Origin: Paenibacillus_D tarimensis_A
GTDB lineage: Bacteria; Bacillota; Bacilli; Paenibacillales; Paenibacillaceae
Direction of reading: 5' to 3'
Length of the DNA: 64,000 bases
Assembly: GCA_041281825.1 (NCBI GenBank)
Contig: CP166298.1
Span: 310,001 to 374,000, forward strand
Made by a program: the position numbers and the translations under genes
Notes under the pieces: model-generated
The model's input: only the letters and a program-made list of their open reading frames with translations
Databases searched by the model: none
What the model was told of the DNA's origin: nothing
In this document: positions 50,780 to 61,635 of the stretch, piece by piece
Layout: the number at the start of each line of letters is the position of its first letter
How positions within the stretch are numbered: position 1 is the stretch's first letter

Positions 50780-51238
50780 ATGAAAATCGCCATCGGCGCC
50801 GATCATGCCGGTTATCGACTCAAAGATGTCATCGTTCCTTTTATCGAATCGCTGGGGCATGAAGTAGAGGATTTCGGCTGCGATTGCAGCCAATCGGTAG
50901 ATTATCCGGACTATGCGATTCCGGTTTGCGAGAGAGTTGCCGACGGGAAGGCCGACCGCGGCATTCTCATTTGCGGAACGGGCATTGGAATGTCCATCGC
51001 TGCCAACAAAATTCCGGGTATTCGCTGTGCACTTGTCCACGATTTATTCTCCGCCAAGGCGACAAGAGAGCACAATGACACGAACGTGCTCGCACTTGGC
51101 GAAAGGGTCATTGGGCCTGGCGTTGCGCAGGAAATCATTCAGATCTGGCTGGAAACGCCTTTCTCGGGCGGGGAACGGCATATCGGCCGCGTCAACAAAG
51201 TGAAACAGCTGGAAGATAAATACTCCCTGCATCCTTGA
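50780..51238 (+). CDS. rpiB: Ribose-5-phosphate isomerase B
   Basis: Interconverts ribose-5-phosphate and ribulose-5-phosphate. The 152-residue protein has MKIAIGADHAGYRLKD at the N terminus, DYAIPVCERVA near residue 44, the catalytic Cys region ILICGTGIGMSIAANK near 62 and VHDLFSAKATREHNDTNVLALG near 85. It is the first gene behind the ZTP riboswitch. It may also serve other sugar phosphates such as allose-6-phosphate. Confidence 0.95.
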   Translation: MKIAIGADHAGYRLKDVIVPFIESLGHEVEDFGCDCSQSVDYPDYAIPVCERVADGKADRGILICGTGIGMSIAANKIPGIRCALVHDLFSAKATREHNDTNVLALGERVIGPGVAQEIIQIWLETPFSGGERHIGRVNKVKQLEDKYSLHP

Positions 51239-51254
51239 CTAGGGGGCGAAGCGT

Positions 51255-51863
51255 ATGAAAGAAGTCGATCTTCGGACCGTTGCTTCCCAGGTTGAAATCA
51301 TCGTCAGAGAGTTGGCCGCTGCGTCCGGGCTGAGCGCCGGTCAGCTGCTCGTCATCGGCACAAGCACGAGCGAAGTGCTCGGCAGCCGGATCGGAACTTC
51401 CGGTACAACAGATGTCGCCCGGCTGATCTATGAAGGAGTCGAAGCGGTTCGGCGGGAAATCGGGTTTTATCCGGTGTACCAATGCTGCGAGCATCTGAAC
51501 CGGGCGCTCGTGACGGTACGGGAAGCGGCGTCGGCTTACGGTCTTGAGGAAGTGGCGGCCGTCCCCGTCCCGAAGGCGGGAGGGTCGATGGCGGCATTCG
51601 CTTATCGGACGCTTCCGCAGCCGGTTCTTGTCGAAACGGTACAGGCACATGCGGGAATCGATATCGGAGACACGTTCATCGGCATGCATCTTCGCCGGGT
51701 CGCTGTCCCTGTCCGGCCTTCGGTCCGGACAATCGGCGCGGCGTATGTGACGATGGCCATGACGCGGCCGAAGCTGATCGGAGGAGCCCGCGCCGTCTAC
51801 ACGTTCGATTCCGGAGCTCCGGCAGACGCCAGGCCGGAAGAGAGCGGCGGAACGTGCGAGTAA
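51255..51863 (+). CDS. ywlG: UPF0340/TIGR01440 family protein (YwlG-like)
   Basis: A 202-residue protein of a conserved Firmicutes family: LVIGTSTSEVLGSRIGTSG near residue 32, FYPVYQCCEHLNRALV near 74, VPVPKAGGSMAAFAYR near 98 and GMHLRRVAVPVRP near 140. Its function is unknown. It is always found between rpiB and glyA in Bacillales and here shares their riboswitch-controlled transcript, so a link with one-carbon or sugar-phosphate metabolism is possible. Confidence 0.9.
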   Translation: MKEVDLRTVASQVEIIVRELAAASGLSAGQLLVIGTSTSEVLGSRIGTSGTTDVARLIYEGVEAVRREIGFYPVYQCCEHLNRALVTVREAASAYGLEEVAAVPVPKAGGSMAAFAYRTLPQPVLVETVQAHAGIDIGDTFIGMHLRRVAVPVRPSVRTIGAAYVTMAMTRPKLIGGARAVYTFDSGAPADARPEESGGTCE

Positions 51864-51958
51864 AATATACCTGTTGAACTGGAACAATACTAAATATGTC
51901 GCGAAGGTGTTGTCCCGAAGCGGATGATAACCGGCAGCGGACAGGAGGATATAGCCAA

Positions 51959-53206
<1,248 letters not shown>

Positions 53207-53231
53207 TTTCCGGAAACAATCTCGAAGTCTC

Positions 53232-53265
53232 AGCCGGGCAGGATAACCATCCTGTCCGGCTTTTT
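53232..53265 (+). terminator. Intrinsic terminator of the rpiB-ywlG-glyA operon
   Basis: AGCCGGGCAGGAT pairs with ATCCTGTCCGGCT (one mismatch) and is followed by T5. Confidence 0.9.
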
Positions 53266-53329
53266 GTAATGGCGCGATTAAAAGGTTGAAAGCGAATGGC
53301 GCGAATTTTATGATGGTGCATAAACACCT

Positions 53330-53645
53330 TGGGTGTGCAGTGAAATGGAATTATTGAACTAAACTCACTAATACTGAAGTATAACTCAGTAATTGAGGTT
53401 GGCTACAGCTAGCCAGAAACAAATAATGAGGTAAACCTCATTAATAGCGCAGCCAACTTCCTTATTATTGAGGATTGGCTCACTATTAGATTAATAAGGT
53501 CATTTGGACTCAATAATAATGAGCCAAGGTTCATTATTATTGGGATTTACTTCATTATTGAGATTTACTTCATTATTGAGATTTACATCATTATTGAGAT
53601 TTACTTCATTATTGAGATTTACTTCATTGTCAGATTTACTTCATT
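53330..53645. repeat. AT-rich repeat region with six 18-bp tandem units
   Basis: Between glyA and the next gene no ORF is supported. The right part has ATTTACTTCATTATTGAG units starting at 53545, 53563, 53581, 53599, 53617 and 53634 (18, 18, 18, 18 and 17 bases). The left part has related short palindromes such as AATGAGGTAAACCTCATT. The composition is far more AT-rich than the flanking genes. Confidence 0.8.
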
Positions 53646-53772
53646 CTGCGGGCGTTTCTCACCCGTAAGAGCGATATTCTTCTTGTTTACGCAACAGCAA
53701 ATGGTGTCAACATTTCCCATCTGTGGTAAAGTGAAAAAGAGACGCACATATAAGGATGAAAGGCGTGGTCGA

Positions 53773-54795
53773 ATGATCGGGTTGTTGTTGGTTGCCGCTG
53801 CAGTGGCGGGAGGGGCCCTGCTCATTAACGTGATTCGCAAATCGTCCCGAACGAATCAAGGACTGCAGATCGATCGGCGATTACTGCGCCGTACGCCTCC
53901 CGCTGCGCTGGGCGTGCGGCCCGGTCAGCCCGCGGAACAGGCAGCGGTTCGGCTGGAATCGTCGCTCCCGCCGGATATGGAAGCAAGGGTGAAGGATCGG
54001 GTGCTGAAGAACCGGCCGGGCATGAAGGACCGGGAATGGGACTGGATCTGGTTTGAATTGAAGCGTTTTTTTCTTATGAGCGCGGTTATGCGTTCCGTGA
54101 ATATGTACAGCGCCAGAGTCGACAAAGCCTGGCATGAATTTCTGATGTTTTCCCGGGAATATCAGCAATTTTGCGAGCGGTTCTGCGGAGCGATGATCCA
54201 TCATGCGCCGCATGCGCCACGTTCCGATGCCCGCCTGCAAACGCAGGAGCGTGAAGAGCGCGCATGGTTTGATTGGGTTTACGGCGAATTGTTCGAACCG
54301 GATCAGGCGAGCGGCTCCATATGGGGGAGCTTTTACCGTTATCCTCTGCCGCAAGCAGTGATTAAAGAGTTTGAGCAGGCCGATCATGAAACGCTGAAGC
54401 AGTCGTTTTTCAACCCGGCAGCTACGGCGGCTTTCCCGGATTTGCAGGCGGTGGCCGATATGCTGATCGACCGGATGAAACGGCAAATAAAGGAAGCTAA
54501 GACTCATCATGAGCGGGGTGAGCGGCCGGGGAGAGAGTCGTTCGACCCGACGGGCATCGGCGTATTGGGCGGCGCGATGATCTTTGCATCGATGGCCGGC
54601 GACCCGCATATATACGATGAATATATGCGGGACCAGCAGCTGAACCGGCAATCGGGCAGCAGCTGCGGTGCGTCGGTCTACGGCGGCGACGATGATAAGA
54701 ATGGCGGCGGTAACGGCAGCAGTTGCAGTTCTGATGGCGATTCCGGAAGCGGCTCCTCCTGCGGCTCCAGCTGCTCCGGAGGGTGCAGTTCGTAA
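53773..54795 (+). CDS. Unknown protein with N-terminal membrane helix, WH/HHAP-type domain and Gly/Ser/Cys-rich tail
   Basis: About 340 residues. A membrane helix (IGLLLVAAAVAGGALLINVI) is followed by a basic linker, a helical domain with VDKAWHEFLMFSREYQQFCERF then CGAMIHHAPHAP (about 117-155), and further helices to about 250. The D-x-x-W-H ... Y-x-x-F-C ... H-H-x-P pattern resembles the glycine-rich-domain protein family (DUF1399-like), where these residues could bind a metal. The last 55 residues are Gly/Ser/Asp with about eight Cys, ending in SSCSGGCSS. ATG 53773 is preferred. Function unknown. Confidence 0.72.
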   Translation: MIGLLLVAAAVAGGALLINVIRKSSRTNQGLQIDRRLLRRTPPAALGVRPGQPAEQAAVRLESSLPPDMEARVKDRVLKNRPGMKDREWDWIWFELKRFFLMSAVMRSVNMYSARVDKAWHEFLMFSREYQQFCERFCGAMIHHAPHAPRSDARLQTQEREERAWFDWVYGELFEPDQASGSIWGSFYRYPLPQAVIKEFEQADHETLKQSFFNPAATAAFPDLQAVADMLIDRMKRQIKEAKTHHERGERPGRESFDPTGIGVLGGAMIFASMAGDPHIYDEYMRDQQLNRQSGSSCGASVYGGDDDKNGGGNGSSCSSDGDSGSGSSCGSSCSGGCSS

Positions 54796-54914
54796 CCTTT
54801 TAGCATAATCCGTGCAGACCGAAATGGACAATGGTATACTATATAAGGTTATTTAAAAGCATGTTGTAAAACAGAAGGCTGAAGTGTGTTTTACCGACTC
54901 GAGGAGGACGAATC

Positions 54915-55544
54915 ATGAGCAAACTGGTCGTGTGCGACCATCCGTTGATTCAGCACAAACTTACTTTTATCCGTGACAAGAATACGAATACGAAAGATTT
55001 CCGCGAGCTGGTCGATGAAGTGGCCACGCTGATGGCGTATGAAATTACGCGGGACCTGCCGCTTGAACCGGTCACAATCCAGACGCCGGTAGCGGAAGCG
55101 AAGTCAAACATCATTTCCGGGCGGATGCTCGGCATCGTGCCGATCTTACGGGCCGGACTCGGGATGGTCGAAGGGATCCTCAAGCTTCTTCCGTCGGCCA
55201 AGGTCGGCCATATCGGGCTGTACCGCGACCCCGAAACGCTTGAACCGGTTGAATATTATATTAATCTGCCGACCGACGCTACGCAGCGGCTGCTCATCGT
55301 CGTCGATCCGATGCTTGCGACGGGAGGTTCCGCCAATGCGGCAATCCACGCGCTGAAGAATCGCGGCTGCAATCAGATCCGGCTGATGTGCCTCATTGCC
55401 GCTCCCGAAGGGGTAGAGGCCGTCCAGGCAGAGCATCCGGATATCGACATTCATGTCGCGGCGTTGGACGAGCGTCTGAATGATCACGGTTACATTGTGC
55501 CCGGTTTGGGCGATGCGGGCGACCGGATGTTCGGTACGGAGTGA
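54915..55544 (+). CDS. upp: Uracil phosphoribosyltransferase
   Basis: Salvages uracil with PRPP to UMP. The 209-residue protein has LVVCDHPLIQHKLTFIRD at the N terminus, RAGLGMVEGILKLLPSAKVG near residue 78, the PRPP loop VVDPMLATGGSANAAI near 128 and the uracil-binding GDAGDRMFGTE at the C terminus. An AGGAGG site precedes the ATG. Confidence 0.96.
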   Translation: MSKLVVCDHPLIQHKLTFIRDKNTNTKDFRELVDEVATLMAYEITRDLPLEPVTIQTPVAEAKSNIISGRMLGIVPILRAGLGMVEGILKLLPSAKVGHIGLYRDPETLEPVEYYINLPTDATQRLLIVVDPMLATGGSANAAIHALKNRGCNQIRLMCLIAAPEGVEAVQAEHPDIDIHVAALDERLNDHGYIVPGLGDAGDRMFGTE

Positions 55545-55620
55545 TCCAGGCCCACTGTAGTTACAGACGCGTTGAAGACGTATTTGGAATATTTTTTCGT
55601 GTACAAGCTGATAGGAGTGA

Positions 55621-56775
55621 ATGGAATTGTCCAAACTGAAAGTGATGACCGTGTTCGGCACAAGGCCGGAAGCGGTCAAGATGGCGCCGCTCGTGCTCGA
55701 GCTGCAGAAGTATCCGGAAGCTATTGAGACCGTGGTTTGTGTAACGGCGCAGCACCGGCAATTGCTTGACCAGGTGCTTGATTTTTTTAAGATTGAACCG
55801 ACATACGATTTGAATGTAATGAAAGACCGGCAGACGTTGACGGAAACTACAGTTCGCGTCATGCAGGGCATTGAGCCGGTGCTGCAGGAAGCGAAGCCGG
55901 ACATCGTGCTGGTCCACGGCGACACGCAGACGACGTTTCTGGCCAGCTATGCGGCGTTTTTGCAGCAGATTCAAGTGGGGCATGTCGAGGCCGGTCTGCG
56001 GACCTGGAACAAGATGTCGCCTTATCCGGAAGAGATGAACCGGCAGCTTGCGGGTGTGCTGACCGACGTTCACTTCGCGCCGACGGAATGGTCGGCGAAC
56101 AATCTGCGCAAGGAAAACAAGCCGGAATCCGCCATATACATAACGGGCAATACCGCCACGGATGTGTTCCAATATACGGTGGACAAGCAGTTTACCCATC
56201 CAGTGCTCGATTGGGCGCGCGGCAAGCGGATGATTCTGATGACGGCCCACCGGCGTGAAGCGCTCGGCGAACCGCACCGTAATATTTTCCGCGCCGTCAA
56301 AAGGATTGCCGATGAATTCGAGGACATTGCGGTCGTCTATGCCGTTCATCCGAATCCCGCTGTACTCGAACCTGCGAATGAAATATTGGGAAATCATCCG
56401 CGCATTAAACTGATTGACCCGCTGGATGTGTTCGAAATCCACAACTTCTTCCCGCACGCATATATGATTCTGACCGATTCGGGAGGATTGCAGGAGGAAG
56501 CGCCGTCGTTCGGCCTGCCTACGCTGGTGCTGCGCGATACGACCGAACGCCCCGAAGGGATCAAGGCGGGGACGCTGGAGCTCGTCGGAACGGATGAGGA
56601 GAATGTATACTCCAGCACGCGGAAGCTTCTTACCGACCGGGAGGCCTACGAACGGATGAGCAAGGCCGCGAATCCGTATGGCGACGGCCAGGCGTCAAAA
56701 CGGATTGTTAGAGCGATTTTGCATCATTTTGGAAGATTGTCGGATCGTCCCGAACCGTTCACACAACGTTCATAG
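55621..56775 (+). CDS. wecB: UDP-N-acetylglucosamine 2-epimerase (non-hydrolysing)
   Basis: Converts UDP-GlcNAc to UDP-ManNAc for cell-wall polymers such as teichoic-acid linkage units or the pyruvylated-ManNAc polymer that binds SLH domains. The 384-residue protein has VMTVFGTRPEAVKMAPLVLEL near the N terminus, VHGDTQTTFLASYAAF near residue 98, HVEAGLRTWNKMSPYPEEMNR near 120 and LTDSGGLQEEAPSFGLPTLVLR near 283. A TAGGAGTGA site precedes the ATG. Known as mnaA in Bacillus. Confidence 0.95.
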   Translation: MELSKLKVMTVFGTRPEAVKMAPLVLELQKYPEAIETVVCVTAQHRQLLDQVLDFFKIEPTYDLNVMKDRQTLTETTVRVMQGIEPVLQEAKPDIVLVHGDTQTTFLASYAAFLQQIQVGHVEAGLRTWNKMSPYPEEMNRQLAGVLTDVHFAPTEWSANNLRKENKPESAIYITGNTATDVFQYTVDKQFTHPVLDWARGKRMILMTAHRREALGEPHRNIFRAVKRIADEFEDIAVVYAVHPNPAVLEPANEILGNHPRIKLIDPLDVFEIHNFFPHAYMILTDSGGLQEEAPSFGLPTLVLRDTTERPEGIKAGTLELVGTDEENVYSSTRKLLTDREAYERMSKAANPYGDGQASKRIVRAILHHFGRLSDRPEPFTQRS

Positions 56776-56908
56776 ATGCTGCCATAGAAAGCGCAATCCC
56801 TTGAACGGTACAGCATACAGTTATACTGTACGGTTTTGGGGGCGGGAGAATCCAGTATTATCAAGGTTTTCGGCAATCAAGTTCACTAAATGTTTGAATT
56901 TATATGAA

Positions 56909-56938
56909 TTGACAAACCTTGCGTCGCTTCGATAAAAT
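56909..56938 (+). promoter_or_regulatory. Sigma-A promoter of the atp operon
   Basis: TTGACA (56909-56914) and TAAAAT (56933-56938) are 18 bases apart, upstream of atpZ. Confidence 0.78.
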
Positions 56939-56965
56939 AAATGAGGATTGACAGGGGTATAAGCC

Positions 56966-57187
56966 ATGAAACAAAAGGGGAATGGAGACAATCCGTGGCG
57001 CGCGGCCGGTTTGGTCGGCGTGATGGGTCTCGACATTGCATTATGCATCTACTTGGGATACTTCCTGGGAAGCCGCTTTGGCGGTACGCCGGGCTGGGTG
57101 GTCCTGGGTATTTTAAGTGGTTTAGCTGTCGGTATTCTTTCCAGCGTTATTATTATCAAGAAGGCATTGGGAGGTACCGATGGATGA
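56966..57187 (+). CDS. atpZ: AtpZ/AtpI family membrane protein
   Basis: A 73-residue protein with two membrane helices (AAGLVGVMGLDIALCIYLGYFLG and VVLGILSGLAVGILSSVIII) and a glycine-rich turn, as in the AtpZ family found at the head of ATP synthase operons, thought to aid Mg2+/Ca2+ uptake or assembly. It overlaps the next gene by 8 bases. Its ribosome site is GACAGGGG, rather weak. Confidence 0.82.
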   Translation: MKQKGNGDNPWRAAGLVGVMGLDIALCIYLGYFLGSRFGGTPGWVVLGILSGLAVGILSSVIIIKKALGGTDG

Positions 57188-57560
57188 AATCATAGCACGT
57201 GCAATGCGGTCAGCCCTTTTTTTTGTGTCGGCTTGTCTGCTCATGTGGGTCTTCGTTCCTGACGGCCGAACGATTGCGGCGGGGCTTGTTCTCGGCGCAT
57301 CGGCAAGTTTGATGAATGCGCTTTTGTTGAAGCGGAGAATTGAGTTCGTCAGCAAGACGGTTGCGGATCAGGGCGTTCGCAGAATGGGGCTCGGTGGGGC
57401 GTCGCGGCTTGCGACGGTGCTGCTGGCCGTCATGATTGCGCTGAAGTTTCCCGGGCGGTTTGATCTGCCCTCTACACTGGTCGCCTGTTTTTATGTCCAG
57501 CTTGCGGTTTTTGTTACAGCGATCATTCAGAATAAAAAAAATGTCAACGGAAAGGGGTGA
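57180..57560 (+). CDS. atpI: ATP synthase subunit I
   Basis: A 126-residue protein with four membrane helices typical of AtpI, the assembly chaperone of the c ring. It reads MDEIIARAMRSALFFVSACL, then AAGLVLGASASLMNALLL near residue 34, and two further helices. Positions between atpZ and atpB, with overlaps and short gaps, support the call; primary sequence of AtpI is weakly conserved. Confidence 0.82.
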   Translation: MDEIIARAMRSALFFVSACLLMWVFVPDGRTIAAGLVLGASASLMNALLLKRRIEFVSKTVADQGVRRMGLGGASRLATVLLAVMIALKFPGRFDLPSTLVACFYVQLAVFVTAIIQNKKNVNGKG

Positions 57561-57569
57561 AATCACTAG

Positions 57570-58367
57570 ATGCATTTATTTCCGGTCATCTTTCATGAGA
57601 GCGGCTTGCGCTTCGACCTTTCGTCGATCGTTGCAATTGTTGTTTCCGCTTTGATCGTATTCGTTCTCGCGAGACTGGCGGTGCGCAATTTATCGGTTGC
57701 CAATCCTTCGAAGATGCAGAACTTTATGGAATGGGTCATCGAATTTGTGCACAGCACAGTTGCGAGCACGATGCCGCTTAGCAAGGCGAAGAAATATATC
57801 TCGCTGGGTCTGACGCTCATGATGTTTATTTTCGTATCCAATCTGCTCGGTTTGCCGTTCGGGGTTGTAACGGAAGTGAAGGAGACGCATCATGGAGCGG
57901 TAACCTTCCTTGGCGCGGAGATTATAAGCGCAGAGGAAGTTGAAGAGGCTCATCATAATCACGAGCATCTTGCAATTGCCTGGTGGAAGTCGCCGACGGC
58001 GGATATTTCCGTGACGGCAGGCCTGGCGCTTATTGTGTTCTTCCTGGTGCATATGCTTGGCCTTAAAGACAACACGAAGCATTATCTGAAGCATTATTTC
58101 GAACCTTTCTGGTTCTTCTTCCCGCTGAATGTCTTGAAGGAGCTGTCGAAGCCGCTTACACTCGCGCTTCGTTTGTACGCGAACATTTTTGCGGGCGAGG
58201 TGCTGATCGCAACGATCCTGATGATGGGGCTGGTCGGTATTCCGCTGCTCGCCGTATGGCAAGGGTTCAGTCTTTTTGTCGGCGCGATCCAGGCGTTCTT
58301 GTTTACGATTTTGACGATGGTCTACATAAGTCAGGCCACCGTCCATCATGGCGATGAGGAACATTGA
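57570..58367 (+). CDS. atpB: ATP synthase F0 subunit a
   Basis: The 265-residue membrane subunit that forms the proton half-channels. It has five to six helices; the essential Arg is in SKPLTLALRLYANIFAGEVL near residue 205, with the family motifs FFFPLNVLKELSKPL before it and IQAFLFTILTMVYISQA near the end. A His/Glu-rich loop (AEEVEEAHHNHEHLA near 112-128) is an unusual cytoplasmic or external insert. Confidence 0.95.
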   Translation: MHLFPVIFHESGLRFDLSSIVAIVVSALIVFVLARLAVRNLSVANPSKMQNFMEWVIEFVHSTVASTMPLSKAKKYISLGLTLMMFIFVSNLLGLPFGVVTEVKETHHGAVTFLGAEIISAEEVEEAHHNHEHLAIAWWKSPTADISVTAGLALIVFFLVHMLGLKDNTKHYLKHYFEPFWFFFPLNVLKELSKPLTLALRLYANIFAGEVLIATILMMGLVGIPLLAVWQGFSLFVGAIQAFLFTILTMVYISQATVHHGDEEH

Positions 58368-58456
58368 TTTCCGATTGGCCTCGGCCTTTCGCGGTCCGAG
58401 ATGAAGTGGATATAGAAAGAAAATAAAAAACCTACAATTTTGAGGAGGATTTACAA

Positions 58457-58672
58457 ATGGAATTTTTGGCAGCAGCATTAGCAATCGGTTTGGGCGCACT
58501 TGGCGCGGGTATCGGTAACGGTCTGATCGTAAGTAAAACGGTTGAAGGGATCTCCCGTCAGCCTGAGCTTCGCGGTACGCTTCAAACAACGATGTTTATC
58601 GGTGTCGGTATCGTCGAGGTCGTTCCGATCATCGGTGTCGTTATCGGCTTCCTGATCTTCTTCGGAGGTTAA
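58457..58672 (+). CDS. atpE: ATP synthase F0 subunit c
   Basis: A 71-residue hairpin of two helices forming the rotor ring. The loop has SRQPELRG, and the ion-carrying Glu is in VGIVEVVPIIGVVIGF near residue 54. The ligands expected for Na+ coupling (Gln in helix 1 with Glu-Ser in helix 2) are not seen, so proton coupling is likely. A TGAGGAGG site precedes the ATG. Confidence 0.96.
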   Translation: MEFLAAALAIGLGALGAGIGNGLIVSKTVEGISRQPELRGTLQTTMFIGVGIVEVVPIIGVVIGFLIFFGG

Positions 58673-58781
58673 TTTAAATACGAACGGTTTGGCGGGGTTG
58701 GCCTAAGCCATCCACGCCTTCGTTTTGATTGGCACCGGGTAAGAAAATGAAGGAAACCATTCGCGGAAAGGAGTGTCAGCT

Positions 58782-59267
58782 GTGGATTTTTATTGGGAAT
58801 CGACGGTATTTGCGATCGTTGCTTTCGGAATACTGTATTGGCTTTTAAATAAATATGCTTTCGGTCCGCTGTTCGGTATTATGGAGAAGCGGAGAGAGCT
58901 TGTACAAGAGCAGATCACAACTGCGGAGAACAACCGCAAGCAAGCCGAGCAGCATCTGTCGGAGCAAAAGCAGGCGCTCGAGCAAGCGCGTAAAGAAGCT
59001 TATGAAATTATTGAACAAGCAAAAGTTACGAGCAACAAGCAAGCGGATGAAATCGTTCAATCCGCCAAATCCGAAGCCGTACGTCTGAAAGACGAAGCGG
59101 TGAAAGACATCGAAAGCGAGAAGAACAAAGCGATCGCCGCTTTGCGCGGCGAAGTAAGCGGCATGTCCGTGAAGATCGCCTCCAAAATTCTTGAGAAGCA
59201 AATCGACGAAAAATCGCAAGCGCAATTGGTGGATAAATACCTGCAAGAGGTAGGGAGCAAATCATGA
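58782..59267 (+). CDS. atpF: ATP synthase F0 subunit b
   Basis: A 161-residue stator stalk: one N-terminal helix in the membrane (FAIVAFGILYWLLNKYAFGPL) and a long charged coiled coil with EKRRELVQEQITTAENNRKQ. The GTG at 58782 is spaced correctly from AAAGGAG; the earlier GTG at 58773 is inside that site. It overlaps atpH by 4 bases. Confidence 0.94.
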   Translation: MDFYWESTVFAIVAFGILYWLLNKYAFGPLFGIMEKRRELVQEQITTAENNRKQAEQHLSEQKQALEQARKEAYEIIEQAKVTSNKQADEIVQSAKSEAVRLKDEAVKDIESEKNKAIAALRGEVSGMSVKIASKILEKQIDEKSQAQLVDKYLQEVGSKS

Positions 59268-59809
59268 GCCGGGAAGCAGTCGTAGCCAAGAGATACGCTA
59301 AAGCGTTGTTTGAGCTCGCACAGCAGGCCGGCGCCGTTACGGACGTTGAAGATCAATTGAAGCTCATCGTGCAGGCGGTGGAAAGCGATGCGGATGTCGC
59401 AAAGTTCCTGAATTCCCCGAATGTTGCAGCAGATAAGAAAATTACGCTTGTGAAACAGGTTTTTGCCGAACGGGTATCCGTTCTGGTTATGAATACGGTA
59501 GAATTACTCATTTCACGCGGCCGGGTAGAGATCGCCGATGCCGTATATGAGGCTTACAAGAAAGTGGCGGGCGAGGCGCTTGGCCAAGCAGACGCCACTG
59601 TATATACCGCCCAGGAGTTGACCGAAGACGAATTGGCCAAAATCGGCCAGCAATTCGGCGCGCTCCTCGGCAAGAAAATTCGAGTGAAGCAAATTGCGGA
59701 GCCGGCTCTGATCGGCGGCATCCAGGTCCGTATCGGCGACCGCCTGTATGACGGCAGCCTGTCCGGCAAGCTGGCTCGTTTGGAAAGATCGTTGAAATTA
59801 CAAGCATAG
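59264..59809 (+). CDS. atpH: ATP synthase F1 subunit delta
   Basis: A 181-residue protein that ties F1 to the b stalk. Typical features are AVVAKRYAKALFELAQQAG at the N terminus, VKQVFAERVSVLVMNTVELLISRGR near residue 65 and PALIGGIQVRIGDRLYDGSLSGKLARL at the C terminus (read in parts). It lies between atpF and atpA in the standard order. Confidence 0.95.
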   Translation: MSREAVVAKRYAKALFELAQQAGAVTDVEDQLKLIVQAVESDADVAKFLNSPNVAADKKITLVKQVFAERVSVLVMNTVELLISRGRVEIADAVYEAYKKVAGEALGQADATVYTAQELTEDELAKIGQQFGALLGKKIRVKQIAEPALIGGIQVRIGDRLYDGSLSGKLARLERSLKLQA

Positions 59810-59827
59810 TTGATAGGGGTGAGCGAA

Positions 59828-61342
<1,515 letters not shown>

Positions 61343-61489
61343 TAGATCCGGGCCCCTCCTCCCGGCCTCGCCCGGGAGGATCGCTCGTTCAACGAAACAA
61401 ACACCAGGCTTTGGTGCGGTGAAGAAAGGTTTGGCCAACGGGCTCGGCTGTAGCGGAATGCATGCTTCCGGAGAGTTTACGCGCCGCCT

Positions 61490-61540
61490 TTGAACTTGTA
61501 TTGTAACCGACTGGTCTAATCAGCAAGAATACAAGTTCAA
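61490..61540. repeat. 13-bp inverted repeat in the atpA-atpG gap
   Basis: TTGAACTTGTATT at 61490-61502 and its exact inverse at 61528-61540 frame a 25-base loop. The 293-base gap between atpA and atpG is long for this operon and also holds a GC-rich hairpin (CTCCCGG/CCGGGAG-like, near 61355-61380). No T-run follows. Confidence 0.65.
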
Positions 61541-61635
61541 CAGCGGCCGGAGGAAGCTGTATTTCGCGCAAGCCGAAGTTCGACGGGGCCGACAGCCTGT
61601 TACTGCGACCATGGCAACAAAGGCGGGTGAAACAA

